From Diorhabda sublineata (lineage: Eukaryota > Arthropoda > Insecta > Coleoptera > Chrysomelidae), in NCBI RefSeq assembly GCF_026230105.1, contig NC_079476.1:12414709-12478708 (forward strand): a DNA stretch of 64,000 bases. Direction: 5' to 3'. The translations under genes were made by a program, and so were the position numbers. Positions 23,996 to 36,013 of the stretch are shown here, one piece after another (the stretch's first letter is position 1; every line of letters starts with the position of its first letter). The notes beneath the pieces are model-generated. The model was not told the DNA's origin. It worked only from the letters and a program-made list of their open reading frames with translations, and did not search any database.

Positions 23996-25063
23996 TCAAA
24001 GCAAATGCTCAAAATGTCCACCATTTACTACAATACACTCTATGATTCGCTTTCGTAGAGATCTCTTAATATCAAATAATCCTTGTCTATTATTTTTAAT
24101 TACATCCACGGCTTCTTCTATTTTCCGTTGCAGTTGTGGAAGAGAAGTAATTCTCTCTTTGTAAACTAATGCCTTCATTTTCGACCAAATTGAAAAATCC
24201 AAAGGATTTAAATCAGGGCCTCTTGGTGGCCAAGCAAACTCACTTCCACGACCAATCCATCGATGCGGAAACTGTTCGTTTAAGTATTGACGAACTTGTA
24301 AAGAATAATGTGGTGGTGCTCTGTCGTGCAAAAACCACATATTTTGTCTTAAAGCGAGAAGTATATCCTATAGTAATTCGTGTAAATATTCTTGAAGAAA
24401 ATCTAAATAAAGAGGTCCATTTAAATTGGTTGACAGTTCAAAAGGAACTATTAAATACCCACATATTACACCACACCAAATGTTAACCTTAAACTCGTGC
24501 TGAAAATGTGTTTCCTCATAGCATATGGATTTTCAGAATCCCACAAATGATTATTTTTATAATTAAATATTCCTCGTCTGGTAAATATTGCCTCATCAGT
24601 AAAAAGAATTGTATCCAGAAAATCTGGGTTAACATTTTGTTTATCTTGCAAAAAATGGGCAAATTGTAGACGCTTAGGTAAATCTTAGATAAACAGGAGT
24701 GTAATGATATGGATGCAATTTTCCCTCTTCAGTATTCGAAAAATAGATGATTGGCTTATACCTGTTTGCAGACTTAATTGGCGAGTACTGATATCTGGAT
24801 ACTCCGTAACACAAATTAAAATTTCATCTTCTTCATCGGCAGTGATTCTTTTTTGTAGCACCGTGCTCAGTTTTAGAGCATAAAGACCCCGTTTCACCTA
24901 AACGGTTGTAAAGTTTTCGGTACAGTTTGTAATTGGGTTGCCTTCGATTTGGGTATAATTGTGAATATCTTCGAGCCGCAACTGGGCCACTATAATTTGA
25001 CTGAGCAAACACACAAATCATGTTGCGCATCTCATTATTGGAAAAATCGTTATGCCTAGGCAT
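23996..25063 (-). pseudogene. Tc1/mariner-type transposase, frameshifted
   Basis: The ATG at 25063 begins MPRHNDFSNNEMRNMICVF, then RRYSQLYPNRRQPNYKLYRKL and LGETGSL, the helix-turn-helix start of a Tc1/mariner-related family widespread in insects. A one-base slip in an A-run near 24850 shifts the frame to RITADEEDEIL, then DISTRQLSLQTGISQSSIFRIL (second HTH). More slips follow. Catalytic residues are visible: FTDEAIF (about 24590), FLHDRAPPHYS (about 24330) and PDLNPLDF (about 24210), with 36 residues between the second and third Asp by my count. The C-terminus is CIVVNGGHFEHLL. An internal TAG lies near 24372. Total about 350 codons, near full length. The enzyme is not made intact. Confidence 0.85.
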
Positions 25064-25119
25064 TATTTCATAAATAACTATTACACTTGTTAATTATTAA
25101 ATTATTTATAATTGTTAAT

Positions 25120-25288
25120 ATATTGTGAAAACATAAGAAATTATTGCGAAAATCAAAATTTAAATTTAAACTTTGAACATCTCGGAAACTAGCAATATTT
25201 GCAAAGGGCATGTTGAGCATAATAATCATATTTTGAGGTCTAGAATCTACAGTTCAGAGATTGGACATTCTTAATGAATCACCCTGTA
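25120..25288 (-). repeat. Right terminal inverted repeat of the 23.5-kb element
   Basis: Partner of 23516-23684; ends in CACCCTGTA followed by the TA target site. Confidence 0.9.
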
Positions 25289-25290
25289 TA

Positions 25291-27355
25291 AAACGATAAA
25301 TTTATATTGCGAGACTAGTAGTTATAGCGATTAACAAATTCATAAATTTGAGGAATACTGTTTTTTGAAAATTTTATTTATTATAGTGGTGAAAGCGTTA
25401 AGCGTTAGGTGTACGCTCACTGAATCGACTAGACTCGCAATCGGCAGTTTTTGGTATGTATGAAATAAACGACACCCCTCGATTCGGGTAAGAGCCGTTT
25501 AAATGCCATTAAAAAGAGAACTAGAAGACAAAAAATATTAGGTGAAAAATTATTTATATATGGTAAATTTTAGTTATTTATAAAAAACAGAAAAAAGATT
25601 GAGGAAATGCTCACTTATTTGTGAAAAAATAAATAAAATGAACAAAACCTAACTAAGAACTAACAGAATTCCTCCCAAAAGTAATTAGTTTCCAAATGTT
25701 CGAATAAAATACGATTTAATGTGACATTTTTTGAGAGGAAATTATAATGTTATAAAAAGTGAAACTTTCTAACGTAAAGTTGAGGTTAAATGAATATATA
25801 ATTTTATGAATATATATGCAGTATATCTTCACCAATGAATCGTCTACTTTACCTTTTTTAATTCAAGCAGGTGTTCTTCAACCTTCTGGAAAGATTTGCC
25901 AATAAAGAAGAAAAACTTTTTGATGGTAAAGCACGGTGAAGTTTTCTAAGCATATCGCAAAAATGTTTTTATTTACCATCCTAAAAATCTAACTCCCATA
26001 TGCATCGAAACGAAAATTCTCTAATTAAGGATTAATCATGTTTGAATACTAATCGGTGTTAGATTTAGATCCGTAGGCATGGAAAATAAGTACACTATTT
26101 TATATAGTTATCACGGAAAGAATGTGAATGAATACATTTTTGTTTAAATTCGGTTATTCATATTGATTTAGATTTCATACCCATACTTAGGTTAATCTGG
26201 TTAAAACAAAAAAAAATAAACCTCAGAAATTTAGACTTGTGTTCTTGGCAAAAATTTGTTTTTATAAATGTTTATTTTAATGCCACATTAAGCGTTGTAC
26301 TACTTATAAACAATGCCGTTTGTGATTTACACATAGTTTCTTTTCATACTGAAAATTATTAATAGAGTTCATCAATATATTTTTAGAAGTATAAAGCATT
26401 AATTAAGTTTTTATTCATATATTCAATAAATAATATTTGTAAAATTTAAAAAAGTTCGCGTAATCCATAAATATTTTCTATTCTAAAAACAAATAAATTA
26501 TTGTTATAGCAAACGGTCTCATGTTTTTAATGTATTCTAATTGAACTGAATTTTTGTAAAAGCAAAAGTTATGTAATATATGAGAATGAAATTATTGTCT
26601 ATATAATTTTTTGCTTTTAAGCAATATTTTTAGGTTTTTCCACAAGTTAACTTTGATTCCTTGTATTAAAAAATGATATTATTAACTAATAAATAGTTAA
26701 TGTGTTTACCATAGAAATTATTATTGATATAATGAAAAAGTGGCCAATACTAAGAATGGATTTTTTTTTAGTGAAAAATTAGACATGTTTATAGCCATAG
26801 CATTTTAAAAGAAATTCAAAAATTGCGTAATACCAGAAATAGCACAGGCCAATTCATATTTTCATAAGAATCGGAATTAGCACTAACAAGTTTCCTAATG
26901 TAGCAGCTTATTTATCGATTAAGCGGATTGTTTTTTTTTTGTCAAATGATTTTTTACTGAAGAAACTAACAAGTATGCACTTCTTGAACTTGACACGGCT
27001 GTAAAGAGTTTATTAAGGGTATTCTTTTGATGTGTTGATATATACATAACCCATTTACATCGCTATCCAGTTGATTCAAACATTTTTCTTAAATTTCGAG
27101 ATATCTCTCACCTGAAATAGTTTTGTAGCACTCAAATGAACTTACCATTTAATTTTTTTCATTAAAATGCAACTTAAGCTCACTGTCAATTTCTATTACA
27201 GAATAAACATTGAAACTCCAGTAACTTCGAACTTATCTTTTTTGAAGGACCTTCTATAGCTAATTGGCTGTTAAATATTCTGTAAATTCAGCTGTGCTCA
27301 TCCATGTCACATTTTTAAAATATGTCAAAGGCAACCCCAATTATTTTTTCTTGCA
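25291..27355. other. No recognisable gene
   Basis: A+T-rich sequence of about 2 kb. A G+C-richer patch at 25385-25510 is not identified. No motif or repeat supported. Confidence 0.4.
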
Positions 27356-27359
27356 TTTA

Positions 27360-27530
27360 AAAAAACTGCCAGTGTGTTTTTAAATTATGAATTGAACCAC
27401 ATCAAGACATCGCTAGTGGGCTCTGATCTATCTATCTGGGCAACAACTGAGTATTTAATAACCTTAATTGTTGACACCCTAACATTTGTTTATTGCCAAT
27501 TGACCCAAATAGGACTACTATTGAAATTAC
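27360..27530 (-). pseudogene. Highly decayed transposase N-terminal scrap
   Basis: Minus strand reads AQIDRSEPTSDVLMWFNS then FKNTLAV, which lines up with YPDRPRPIPVTLTRLIHNC of the transposase at 46494. Nucleotides at 27375-27450 also resemble 32345-32435. The match is weak and short. Confidence 0.35.
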
Positions 27531-29440
27531 TGGAAACCAGAGCTCTTTAATCTTCAAAATGATTGTCTAAACCGTGCCATATTATGAGTAGGGGCTTGTG
27601 CAATAGCTGATTCCAGTTCAAATGTAAATCATACAAATATTTTTTTTATAATTTCGAATAAAAGAATAATATTTATTTAATAGTATCCTTCGATCAACAA
27701 TTAACTTATCATTCAAATTTTCTTGCTAAAAATAGATCTCAAGCTTATCGTCAGTTTTTATTAGAACATAAACATTGAAGATTTAGTAATTTTGACATTG
27801 TCTCTTCGGAAACAGCTGTAAGTACCTATTATCCCAGTTATGTGAATTATGGTTCTTGAATACTCAATTTTTATAAATTTTGCTTTACTTGTTCAAATCA
27901 ATTTTGTTCGTCTTCCTAAATTTCCATTATTAAAATTACAGCAGAAAGAACATGTGAGTTTTTATTGCAGTAAAACCAAAAAATTTTAAGTAATGTAATG
28001 TTTTTCTTATTTATTAATATGATTTCTATCCGTGGGGTTAATGAATAAACACTGTCTCTTACGTTCTTACTTCATTTAAACACTATACACTACAATAATA
28101 ATAATTCACTTACCACAATCACTTAACTAACTTTAATAATTTATTTTAATTCTTCGATTACTTTGCAAATTCATTCTGTTCACAACGACTATTTGTTATA
28201 AACTGAGATAAAATGCGTTTCAAAAACTCTTTATATATCCAAAAATTATTCTCTATAGATCTAGAAAAATAAAGAAACAAAACCAATAGATAAATAGACC
28301 TTCCTAGAAATTATTCAGAAGAAACGATGTAAATAAAACGCTTGATATAAAAAGTTATATAAAAACAAATATCAAACGAATTAACGAATTTCAGGTATTT
28401 CATCAAAGGCAGCGCCTTCGCCGAATTTCTACTATCTGCACCAGGACCAGCTCCAGAGCGGAGATGAGCTCGAAACAGTAACAGCTGATAAAAATTTCCC
28501 ATTTGAAAATTGAGAATGAGAACTAATTTTTATAATAGCCGCGATCACGCTACATTTTTGAGCATACAATATTTATGTTTACAGGGTATTTTGACACTAT
28601 TTATTAAGTTTGATGATAACACTGCCATTTGACTACCACTTACAAATTTATAAACTTCGCCAATTACAAAATAATAAAAAGTAACAAATTTATTCCAATG
28701 ATTTAATAAAACTATTTCAATATTTGGCATATAAATCCATTAATATATAGTACCGAACATGTTTTAAGTGCATCATTAAAGTAAAATTCGAGTTTGTAAG
28801 TATTGGAATTGTATATTTTACGTCCAACTGGTTTTAACTTAAATTAAGGCGATCAGTTCCCCAGATAGTAGAGATTGATTTGGCAGGGTATTACTTTGAA
28901 AGACCGTATATTCTTTACCCCAAGGAATCGTTGAATTAAGATGATGTGCCTTTCATTCGAACATTTTCCTATTCTAGCATTATTAGAAAGACTGCTTGGA
29001 CAATTTCCTTTCTAACTCGTAATCAATAAGAGGAGTTGCTGATATTAAGTTTCTCCCAGATTTCTTTCTATTAGAGTGATACATTTCAAATTTTATTATT
29101 CTCTTTATGTGTTAATATAAATATCGTATTTTTCTGATTCATTCAATGTATGATAACTTCAAAGATAATTTTATTATAAGAAACAGTTTAATTCTAGTAG
29201 TGTGATGATGGAACTGCCACATTACGTGCACTTCATTTTCTACATGAAATTTTTAATTGTGCCCGTTAATGTCAGCATTTAGTTCCAATTAACATTCATT
29301 GATGAAGCAGATGTACATTAGGATTGTTGTTGAGACGTTCAATTATTACTGCACCCAACGGTCGAAATCGTATATATCTTTGACTAGTTTCATTTTGTAA
29401 TAAAGGAGAAACTATAAATACGAGTAGAAAATTCTAAAAT
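27531..29440. other. No recognisable gene
   Basis: Mostly A+T-rich. A compact G+C-rich block at 28395-28500 (GGCAGCGCCTTCGCCGAATTTC; CAGGACCAGCTCCAGAGCGGAGATGAGCTCG) stands out and lies in a 63-codon minus frame (28311-28502). It may be an element terminus, but I cannot name it. Confidence 0.35.
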
Positions 29441-29444
29441 ATAT

Positions 29445-30400
29445 GGGGTGAATTTTTCAAAATTTATTTTTCATAGCCATTTGAACACCAGTTACGGCTG
29501 CCACGCAAAACCACAGTCGTTCCTCTAAAATCCGCCCCGCACTATTCCGGGGCCTCCAGTAATCTGGCTCTTTTTATAAAGGGTAAGAACTTGCATGTTA
29601 GCGAATAATACGCCGCTAGACGTAAATAATCTCCTCTCTTATTTTAGTCTTGTTTCACCCTTCTTCAACGCGTAATAATCGGTTATTGTCTGTTACAGTA
29701 GTGTTGTTTTATTGCTGCTTTATTATGCGTTTGATATTCAAGTCGTGAAGTAACATGTTGATGCGCAAAAACGACGATTTAAAGAAACTCGATAGAGAGA
29801 GCAGATCATAGGCTTGGTACGGTGTCGTCCGCGCAACCATTCATGACATCGAGTTCGAAGGAATAAAACTTTTCTTTTCTAAAGCAAAGCAACAATCGAT
29901 GGAATGGCGACAATCTGGTTCTCCAAGACCTAAGAAGTTTCGTTTCCAAAAATCTGTTGAAAAAGTTCTTTCTTCAGTTTTTTGTGATTGCCATGGAGTA
30001 ATCATGGATTAGATAGCGGAAAGCTATCTAAAAGTGTTGTGTTTTTGCAGGACAACGCACCTGCACACAAATCTCATGTTGCCATGCAAAAATTCGTGAT
30101 TTAGGGTTTAAATTACTAGAACACCCCCCTTATACACCAGATTTGGCTCCGTCTGACTATCATCTCTTTTCTCAACTGAAAAAAAGTTTAAAAGGTCATA
30201 AATTTTCTTCCAACGAGAAGGTAATAAAAGCTGTGAAGGTCTGATTTGCAGAGCAAGAAGAAACATTTTTTTTAAAGGTCTGGAGACGTTGCAGGTTCGC
30301 TATAATAAATTTATCCAATTAAGAGGAGAATATGTTGAATAATAAAATATTTTGACATTGAAATTTTGTTCGGTTCTATAGTAGGGTAAGAATTTTCCAA
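29445..30400 (+). mobile_element. mariner element remnant, ends tentative
   Basis: Sequence around the transposase remnant. The left edge (GGGGTGAATTTTTCAAAATT, 29444-29463) and the reverse complement of the right edge (TTGGAAAATTCTTACCCTAC, 30383-30402) are only loosely similar, so the inverted ends are unproven. Positions 29490-29600 are G+C-rich and unlike usual mariner leader sequence. Confidence 0.45.
29750..30345 (+). pseudogene. mariner (DD34D) transposase remnant with internal deletion
   Basis: Plus strand reads EWRQSGSPRPKKFRFQKS then SVFCDCHGVI (about 29900-30005), the middle of a mariner transposase. After a gap that removes about 60 residues it reads FLQDNAPAHKSHVAMQK, LEHPPYTPDLAPSDYHLF and KGHKFSSNEKVIKAV (about 30045-30245), then LRGEYVE at the end. 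QDNAPAH and YTPDLAPSDYHLF hold the second and third catalytic Asp of the DD34D class. The N-terminal part (29754-29880) is poorly conserved. Two small indels between the two Asp motifs offset each other. Stops at 29808-29810 and about 30008 confirm decay. Confidence 0.85.
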
Positions 30401-30440
30401 TATATCCTCGTAGATATAGTTAATTGAAAAATGCGCCGTT

Positions 30441-31154
30441 GTGTCATCTAACTGCTTTCCACATCTTACAATAAACGATTCTCTTCAATCACATAAAACG
30501 AATTTATGTTTCATAGATTCGGATGCTCCAAAGATACGGAAGGTATTTATGCTTTTTAAGAATCCTAGAAGCTATGGATTGACTTATACCAGTATAGCTG
30601 GCAATTTTCCTGGTACTTGTGTTCGGATTCGAACTAATGATCTTAACACCAAGAATTTATTATATTTGTCGATAGTAATTGTCATTCTCTTCTTTTAAGT
30701 AACAGTACCTGTAGCATGAAATCCTGTCAGCAATTTATTTTTTGCGGATGATCTCAGTTGTGATTATCCCAGAACGATTATAGATAGGTATACGGAATTC
30801 TTATGCAATACCATGTAAAGCTAAGACTTTTATTCAATGCATTGAAAATATACAAGTTTGATCGATAATTGAATCACTTTTCTGAACTTCACTTGTCTGA
30901 ATTGCATGGAATCATCAGGCTCAAACTCCTACGCCAAAACTCTAAAACCTAGGTACATGAAACCTCAAAGTTCACCTAATTTTCCATATAGAATTAAATA
31001 TTGTGATCAAATATGGGAGGTTCCATTCAAAAAATTTTATGCTTCATTCATTGAACTTATTCAGGAACTAATTTTAGATTGTAGCCATAATTTATATGGC
31101 TATGGGAGCAAAATGTGGGTTACTCACACTATAACACTTGATTATTTTGAATAA
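30441..31154 (+). CDS. Two unrecognised frames (30441-30698 and 30906-31154)
   Basis: The first frame (85 codons) contains IRKVFMLFKNPRSYGLTYTS then GNFPGTCVRIRTNDLNTKN and a hydrophobic end LLYLSIVIVILFF. The codons look less A+T-driven than the surroundings. The second (82 codons) contains SPNFPYRIKYCDQIWEVPFK. No family recognised and no splice signals link them. They may be exons of a gene or of an unknown element. Kept as possible coding sequence only. Confidence 0.2.
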
Positions 31155-31734
31155 TTTTAGTTTATTGTTTACTAAAGTTTAATTTTAACAAATTAGCATC
31201 ACTTTACAAATAATATTATAATCGATCTTCAAAGTAACTTATCGTTGCAGACATTGCTTATATGCTGATATGAATTATCTATGAAATCCGACTTATTTGT
31301 ATTGATTTAGATTTCCAGATATCTACATGAAAAAGTATAGTGAGATTGACGTAGATACTCGTAGTCATATGAATATTAAGTCATGTCTTGCTATCCAACG
31401 ACCAAGAAATGTTTTGTCGCTAAGTTGATTTGATGTACCTCGAAAGTGTACTGTGAAGGTGCTCTATCTTTTCCAATGATCAGCAGCGATGCTAACATTA
31501 TTATCATATGGAATTGGAATTATGGAGGCATATGAAGTGATTGTAGATAAAAAATTATTACTGTTTTTGTGAAATTGGACTGCAGTTTATATAACCTAAT
31601 TGTTATAACTATCCTCTGTTGCTATTGCCAATATATTACTTTTCTTTCATCATCTTACCTTAAATGTTCCTGTTATTTCGACTCACCTTACAGAATCTAT
31701 AAATTCATTCGTTTCCTATATGAAGAATATAGGT

Positions 31735-33138
31735 ATAGGGCCCTTCACGACGGGGTGAATCGATATGCATATGGCAAAGTACTAGGACTAGTGTTCTGAA
31801 AGTTTGTTTGCATGGGTTTCCCGAAAAGCTCGTTTCAGCTAATATAATTTCAGTTTTCTGAAATATATACCGGAAGTGAACCCAAACTTCGTTATTTTAA
31901 ACTACAAAAATTATATTTAAGTAGTCAGGTCTAATATTTTTGGGATTTGGACAAATAACATTGACTGTCATTTTTTATCGCAGCAAAAACAGTGAAATTC
32001 CAGTACCCTTGAAACTGTTTTCCACTCAATATGTGAGGATTAATATCACTTCAATAATGGGAGTTATGCCATTAAAATATTCCATTCTTCTAAATTTTAC
32101 ACTCCTCTGTCCAAATTATGTATTGTAAAAAATTTTCGTCTTCCTGAGTTTCAATTAATATATATTCACAAAAAGAAATTCGTTTTTGTTTAAATTTGGT
32201 ACCAACGAGGTTGAATACGTATGGAACTTGTGCCTTCAAAGAATCCTGTGAATACTTATCTCTGATATTCCCAAATCTCTTTCCGCATCGGTTAATGAAT
32301 TTTCAGGATACGCTCTGAAGTATCCCAAGATTGCGCGGTGTAACAAACTGACTGTGAGTTTTACAATTATGAATGAGCCGCGTAAGTGTATCAGGGGTGG
32401 GTCGTGGTCTATCCGGGTATCGCAAATGGAAAGTATCGCAGGCTGGTTAATAACCTTATTCCCCGTAATATTATCAGCAAATTGAAATAATCTGCATTAA
32501 TATATCCTAAACGGGACATTATGAACACTTTTGCAACGTTTAAACGTCAAGATGTTTTCATTGTTTGTTTGTTTGTTGATATGTTAGCATTTTTTGGTGG
32601 CTCAAGACAATCGACATTTAGAAACCATGAAGATTTCAGTTTTTTCAAGTTTCTCCAAAAACAGTTGATTTGAGATATATGAATTTACTAACGAAGTCCC
32701 CTTAATTTAACGCGTAGAATCCAATAGTAAAGATAAAAGCCATTTGAGAGAATTGAGTTTTCGAAGTTTTTAGGTAGCGAAATTCGGCACCATTTGCTGC
32801 CATAAATTATTGTCGAGGTTTTCACAGATTTGTCCAAATCCCAAAAATATTAGACCTGACTCACTTAAACTTAGAAATATAATTTTTGTAGTGTAGGAAT
32901 GCATGTGTCCAAATGTTTCGAAAATGTGAAATAATTAAAAAATGGGGGCGTTTAGGCATACTATGCTTTTTATAAAGTTGTATTGAAATTTTGCGTAGAT
33001 TCCAAAAATTTAATAAAAACCGTAGCATTCCGTTTAAAATAACGAAGTTTGGGTCCACTTTGGTATAACCGGAAATTTCAGAGAACTGAAATTATTTTAG
33101 CTGAAACCCATGCAAAGAAATATTCAGAACACTAGTCG
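31735..33138. mobile_element. Deleted copy of the long-inverted-repeat element family of 45.8-48.0 kb
   Basis: The left end ATAGGGCCCTTCACGACGGGGTGAATCGATATGCATA (31735-31770) and following sequence match the right end of the 45820-48025 element. The right arm, about 32590-33138, is the inverted counterpart (CTAATATTTTTGGGATTTGGACAAAT at 31931-31956, its complement at about 32832-32855). The right arm stops at ACACTAGTCGCAA, short of the terminal box, so this copy is truncated on the right. Its coding part is reduced to a transposase N-terminal scrap. Confidence 0.8.
32230..32525 (-). pseudogene. Transposase N-terminal scrap in the deleted element
   Basis: Minus strand from 32525: VRLGYINADYFNLLIIL, then ILSICDTRIDHDPPLIHLRGSF-type codons in a shifted frame (YPDRPRPTPDTLTRLIHNC). 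These are homologous to 46494-46640. Only the helix-turn-helix start region remains. Confidence 0.65.
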
Positions 33139-33139
33139 C

Positions 33140-33325
33140 AATTCTTTTCCATTTTCTAGATGCCATTTGGATACTGCTTCGTCATATTATCACATTCCAC
33201 AATTTATCTCATTATCACAAGTATTTGTGATTCTAATAAATAACTTGATTTAAAAATAATGACTTGATAAAGATGAAAATATGTGGTAAGAATCATAATA
33301 AATCAGTTTCTCAGTGTTTTAAAAC
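33140..33325. other. No recognisable gene
   Basis: Short A+T-rich spacer. Confidence 0.4.
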
Positions 33326-33329
33326 CATA

Positions 33330-33585
33330 TTAGATTATGGATAGAAATATTTCTATCAACGTCAATTTGAATATTGAATTTTGAATCCTATGAGTATGAA
33401 AATTTATACAATTTTTACTATCCAAAACCACCAAAAATCTTGATTAATCATTTCCCAGACAATGAATACATAAGTATTCGAAAGCTTGGAAAATATATTA
33501 AAGTCCATTTTGGTGTTTCGTTGCCACGTTCCCAATAAGAAACCGCTCATAGTATAGCTGGCATATATGAATCTAATTTAAAAAA

Positions 33586-33588
<3 letters not shown>
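33330..33588 (-). repeat. PLE non-coding terminal block
   Basis: Reverse-complement copy of about 240-500: it shares TGAATACATAAGTATTCGAAAGC (33461-33485) and ACGTTCCCAATAAGAAACCGCT (33526-33547). It abuts the (TA)n tract to its right. Confidence 0.75.

Positions 33589-33618
<30 letters not shown>
33589..33618. repeat. (TA)n microsatellite
   Basis: About 14 TA dinucleotides between the PLE block and the next inverted-repeat element. Confidence 0.95.
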
Positions 33619-33619
<1 letters not shown>

Positions 33620-33642
33620 GGGGTGGTGCATTAGTGTGTGAA

Positions 33643-36013
33643 AGTGTAATAACTTACTTAAGATAAAATATAGAGGAAAATGTCCCAATAAAAGTTGTTA
33701 TATTTGCACAGATACAATTTTCTAGAATATTTTGAGGTGTTCAGCCGAAGCGTGACAACATGAAGTAAGTTTTTAAATTTTTTTAAATAGGACACCCTGT
33801 ATATTTGTTTACCATCGAGTTTAACGTAAAATTCTGCATCTAGCCCTGTCTTTTTCTTTTTCCATAAATTGTGACGTTGCCAAGTTGGAGCGAAAAATAT
33901 GAAGATTTTACAAAAATTGATATACTATAAATACTATCTAGTAAACGTTATTAGTGACAAGTAACTTAACTTGTTTGGTAAGTACGAATATAAAGGATGG
34001 CTGAAATGTCTAAACAGAGTAGTTTCGTTTGGGGTTCGGGGTATTTTTTAGATAAGCATTAATTCAGGAGATTTCAATTAGCAAAAAAAAATTCATTTTT
34101 TAAATGAAAATCCAGAATTTTATTCTACCTTCTCATAGAACTATTCTATCCCTTCAAATTATGTCCAATAATGTACACTGTAGAATTGACCGTTTTTAAA
34201 AAAATTGCATTTTTAGTTTATGTTTTAAAAATATTCACCTTTTTAACAAGTAAACACTCAATGTGACGTTTAAAATACTTCTAGTTTTTTTGACAAAATC
34301 AAACCAGTAATTTTATATCTTACAAAACTGTAAGAAAATAAATAGGGTATCTACAAAACTCAAAATAAACAAAAATAACTAACAACAAATAAGAAAGAGC
34401 TGAAAACTTTAGATAACTATTTTATTAATTGTTCAAAATAACCACCATTTACTTCCATACAATAACGTATGCGATCTTCATAAGCTCTACTGCCTTAGAA
34501 GTCGCTGGTGTTTTGTACACTTGTTCTTGATTTGACGTAACTCCATCTAAAAAAATCCATTTTTGTAAGGTCCGGTCAACGAGGTGGCCATTTACGGGGT
34601 TCTCCTCTACCTATCCATCGTCTGGGAAATTCATTATTTAAATGAGTATTGATCAGTTGGGTATGGTTAAGTGGTGCACCGTCAAGTAGGTACCACATTC
34701 GCCGCGTATTATGAGCAGGTAATTGCTGAAGTAGTTGGGGTAATTCGTTTTGTGAGAAATTTAAATAAACTTGCCTATTAACAGTTCCGTCAAAGAATAT
34801 GGGCCTATGACATTATTCACAATTATTCTACCCCATACATTTAATGACCACCTTGTTTGACTGATAGTCCGTATACAATGCGGTTGATCTGTTGCTTAAT
34901 AATGGAAATTGTGTCTATCAACAAACCCATTTTTATGAAATGTTGCTTCATCGGCAAATAATACAAAATTGAAAAAATCTCTGTTTTGCTGAATTTGTTC
35001 TTGAGCCCACTCACAGAAGAAAACCGCTTTTCATAATCATCATCCAATAGTTCCTGCATTCGCTGCATACGGTAAGGACGCATTTTGTTCTTAGATAGAA
35101 TTTTTTGGACAACAGTACGACTCATGTCTGTTTGTTTTGATATTTCCCGTGTCGAGACATGAGGATCTTCCGTAACTTTTAACATTACGGTCATCTCGTT
35201 GTCCTGTGACATTGCATTCTTCAACCTTTCGCTTTTTTCGTAAACTACACTACCAGTTCTGGTAAATCGTTGAAGCAAATTTGCCAATGTCTCTTTTCTT
35301 GGCGGTCTTCTATCTGTAAATTTCTGTTGATAAATCCTTTGTGCGAGTAAACAGTTGTTGTCACTGGCACCCAGTACAAAAATCTTATCTGTCAATTCTT
35401 GAATAAGAAAATTCATGACCTTAATTGCTTCCTCGCTCTTTGTAATACGTCTAGATAATAACTGGTCACTTTGACTTAATCTGTGAAAATGTCAAATTCA
35501 CAGGTTACTTGATACAGGTCAATTTTAGAGTGTACATTATTGGACATAATTTGAAGGGATAGAATAGTTTTATAAGATGGTGAAATAATATACCGGATAT
35601 TCCATTTAAAAAATTAAGTTTTTGCTAATTGAAATCTCCTGAATTAATGCTTATCTAAAAAATACCCTGAACACAAACGAAACTTCTACTCTGTTCAGAT
35701 ATTTCAGCCATCCTTTACCTTCGACTTACCAAACAAGTTAAGTTACTTGTCACTAATAACGTTTACTAGGCAGTATTTATAGTATATCAATTTTTGTAAA
35801 ATCTTCATATTTTTCGCTCACAATTTATGGGAAAAGAAAAGACAGAGATAGATGCAGAATTTCACGCTAAATTTGATGGTGACCAAATGTCCAATGTAAA
35901 AAAAACTTTACTTCATGTTGTCATGCTTAGGGAAAATATTTTAGAAATGTGTACCTGTGCAAATATAACAACGTTTATTTGGAAATTTTCTTCTATATTT
36001 TATCTTAAGTTAC
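33643..36013. mobile_element. Tc1/mariner-type element with about 500-bp inverted arms
   Basis: The left arm 33643-34188 and right arm 35517-36013 are imperfect inverted repeats: AACTTACTTAAGATAAAATATAGA against its complement at 35992-36013; TTCAAATTATGTCCAATAATGTACA at 34157-34181 against 35528-35552. The left arm contains about 40 bp more than the right, including an ACACCCTGTATA box (33789-33800). A broken transposase gene lies between the arms on the minus strand. Arms this long are unusual for the superfamily. No target duplication seen. Confidence 0.8.
34417..35416 (-). pseudogene. Tc1/mariner-type transposase, decayed
   Basis: The first frame (35416-34841, 191 codons) starts MNFLIQELTDKIF and holds RIYQQKFTDRRPP then LLQRFTRTGSV (first HTH) and STREISKQTDMSRTVVQKIL (second HTH). 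After a frameshift near 35030, LFADEATFHKNGFV (about 34960-34920) carries the first catalytic Asp. Then LDGAPLNHTQL (about 34680) and a stop-containing PDLTKMDFF (about 34570) carry the other two, again 36 residues apart. The end is MEVNGGYFEQLIK, TAG at 34417-34419. The start ATG at 35416 fits the family. It belongs to the same lineage as the transposase at 23996-25063 but is much more diverged. Confidence 0.8.

Larger units (their letters stand above)
23516..25288. mobile_element. Tc1/mariner-type element with 169-bp inverted ends
   Basis: The terminal inverted repeats are 23516-23684 and 25120-25288. By eye they differ at about five of 169 positions. The outer end reads TACAGRGTGATTCATTAAGAATGTCC. 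TA dinucleotides at 23514-23515 and 25289-25290 fit the TA target duplication of the superfamily. Length is 1773 bp. A transposase gene broken by a few frameshifts lies inside on the minus strand. The high end-to-end identity suggests a fairly recent copy. Confidence 0.9.

Noticed and set aside
30610..30640. tRNA- or SINE-like B box (minus strand GTTCGAATCCG)
   Set aside because: No A box at the right distance and no cloverleaf; a single B-box-like string is expected by chance.
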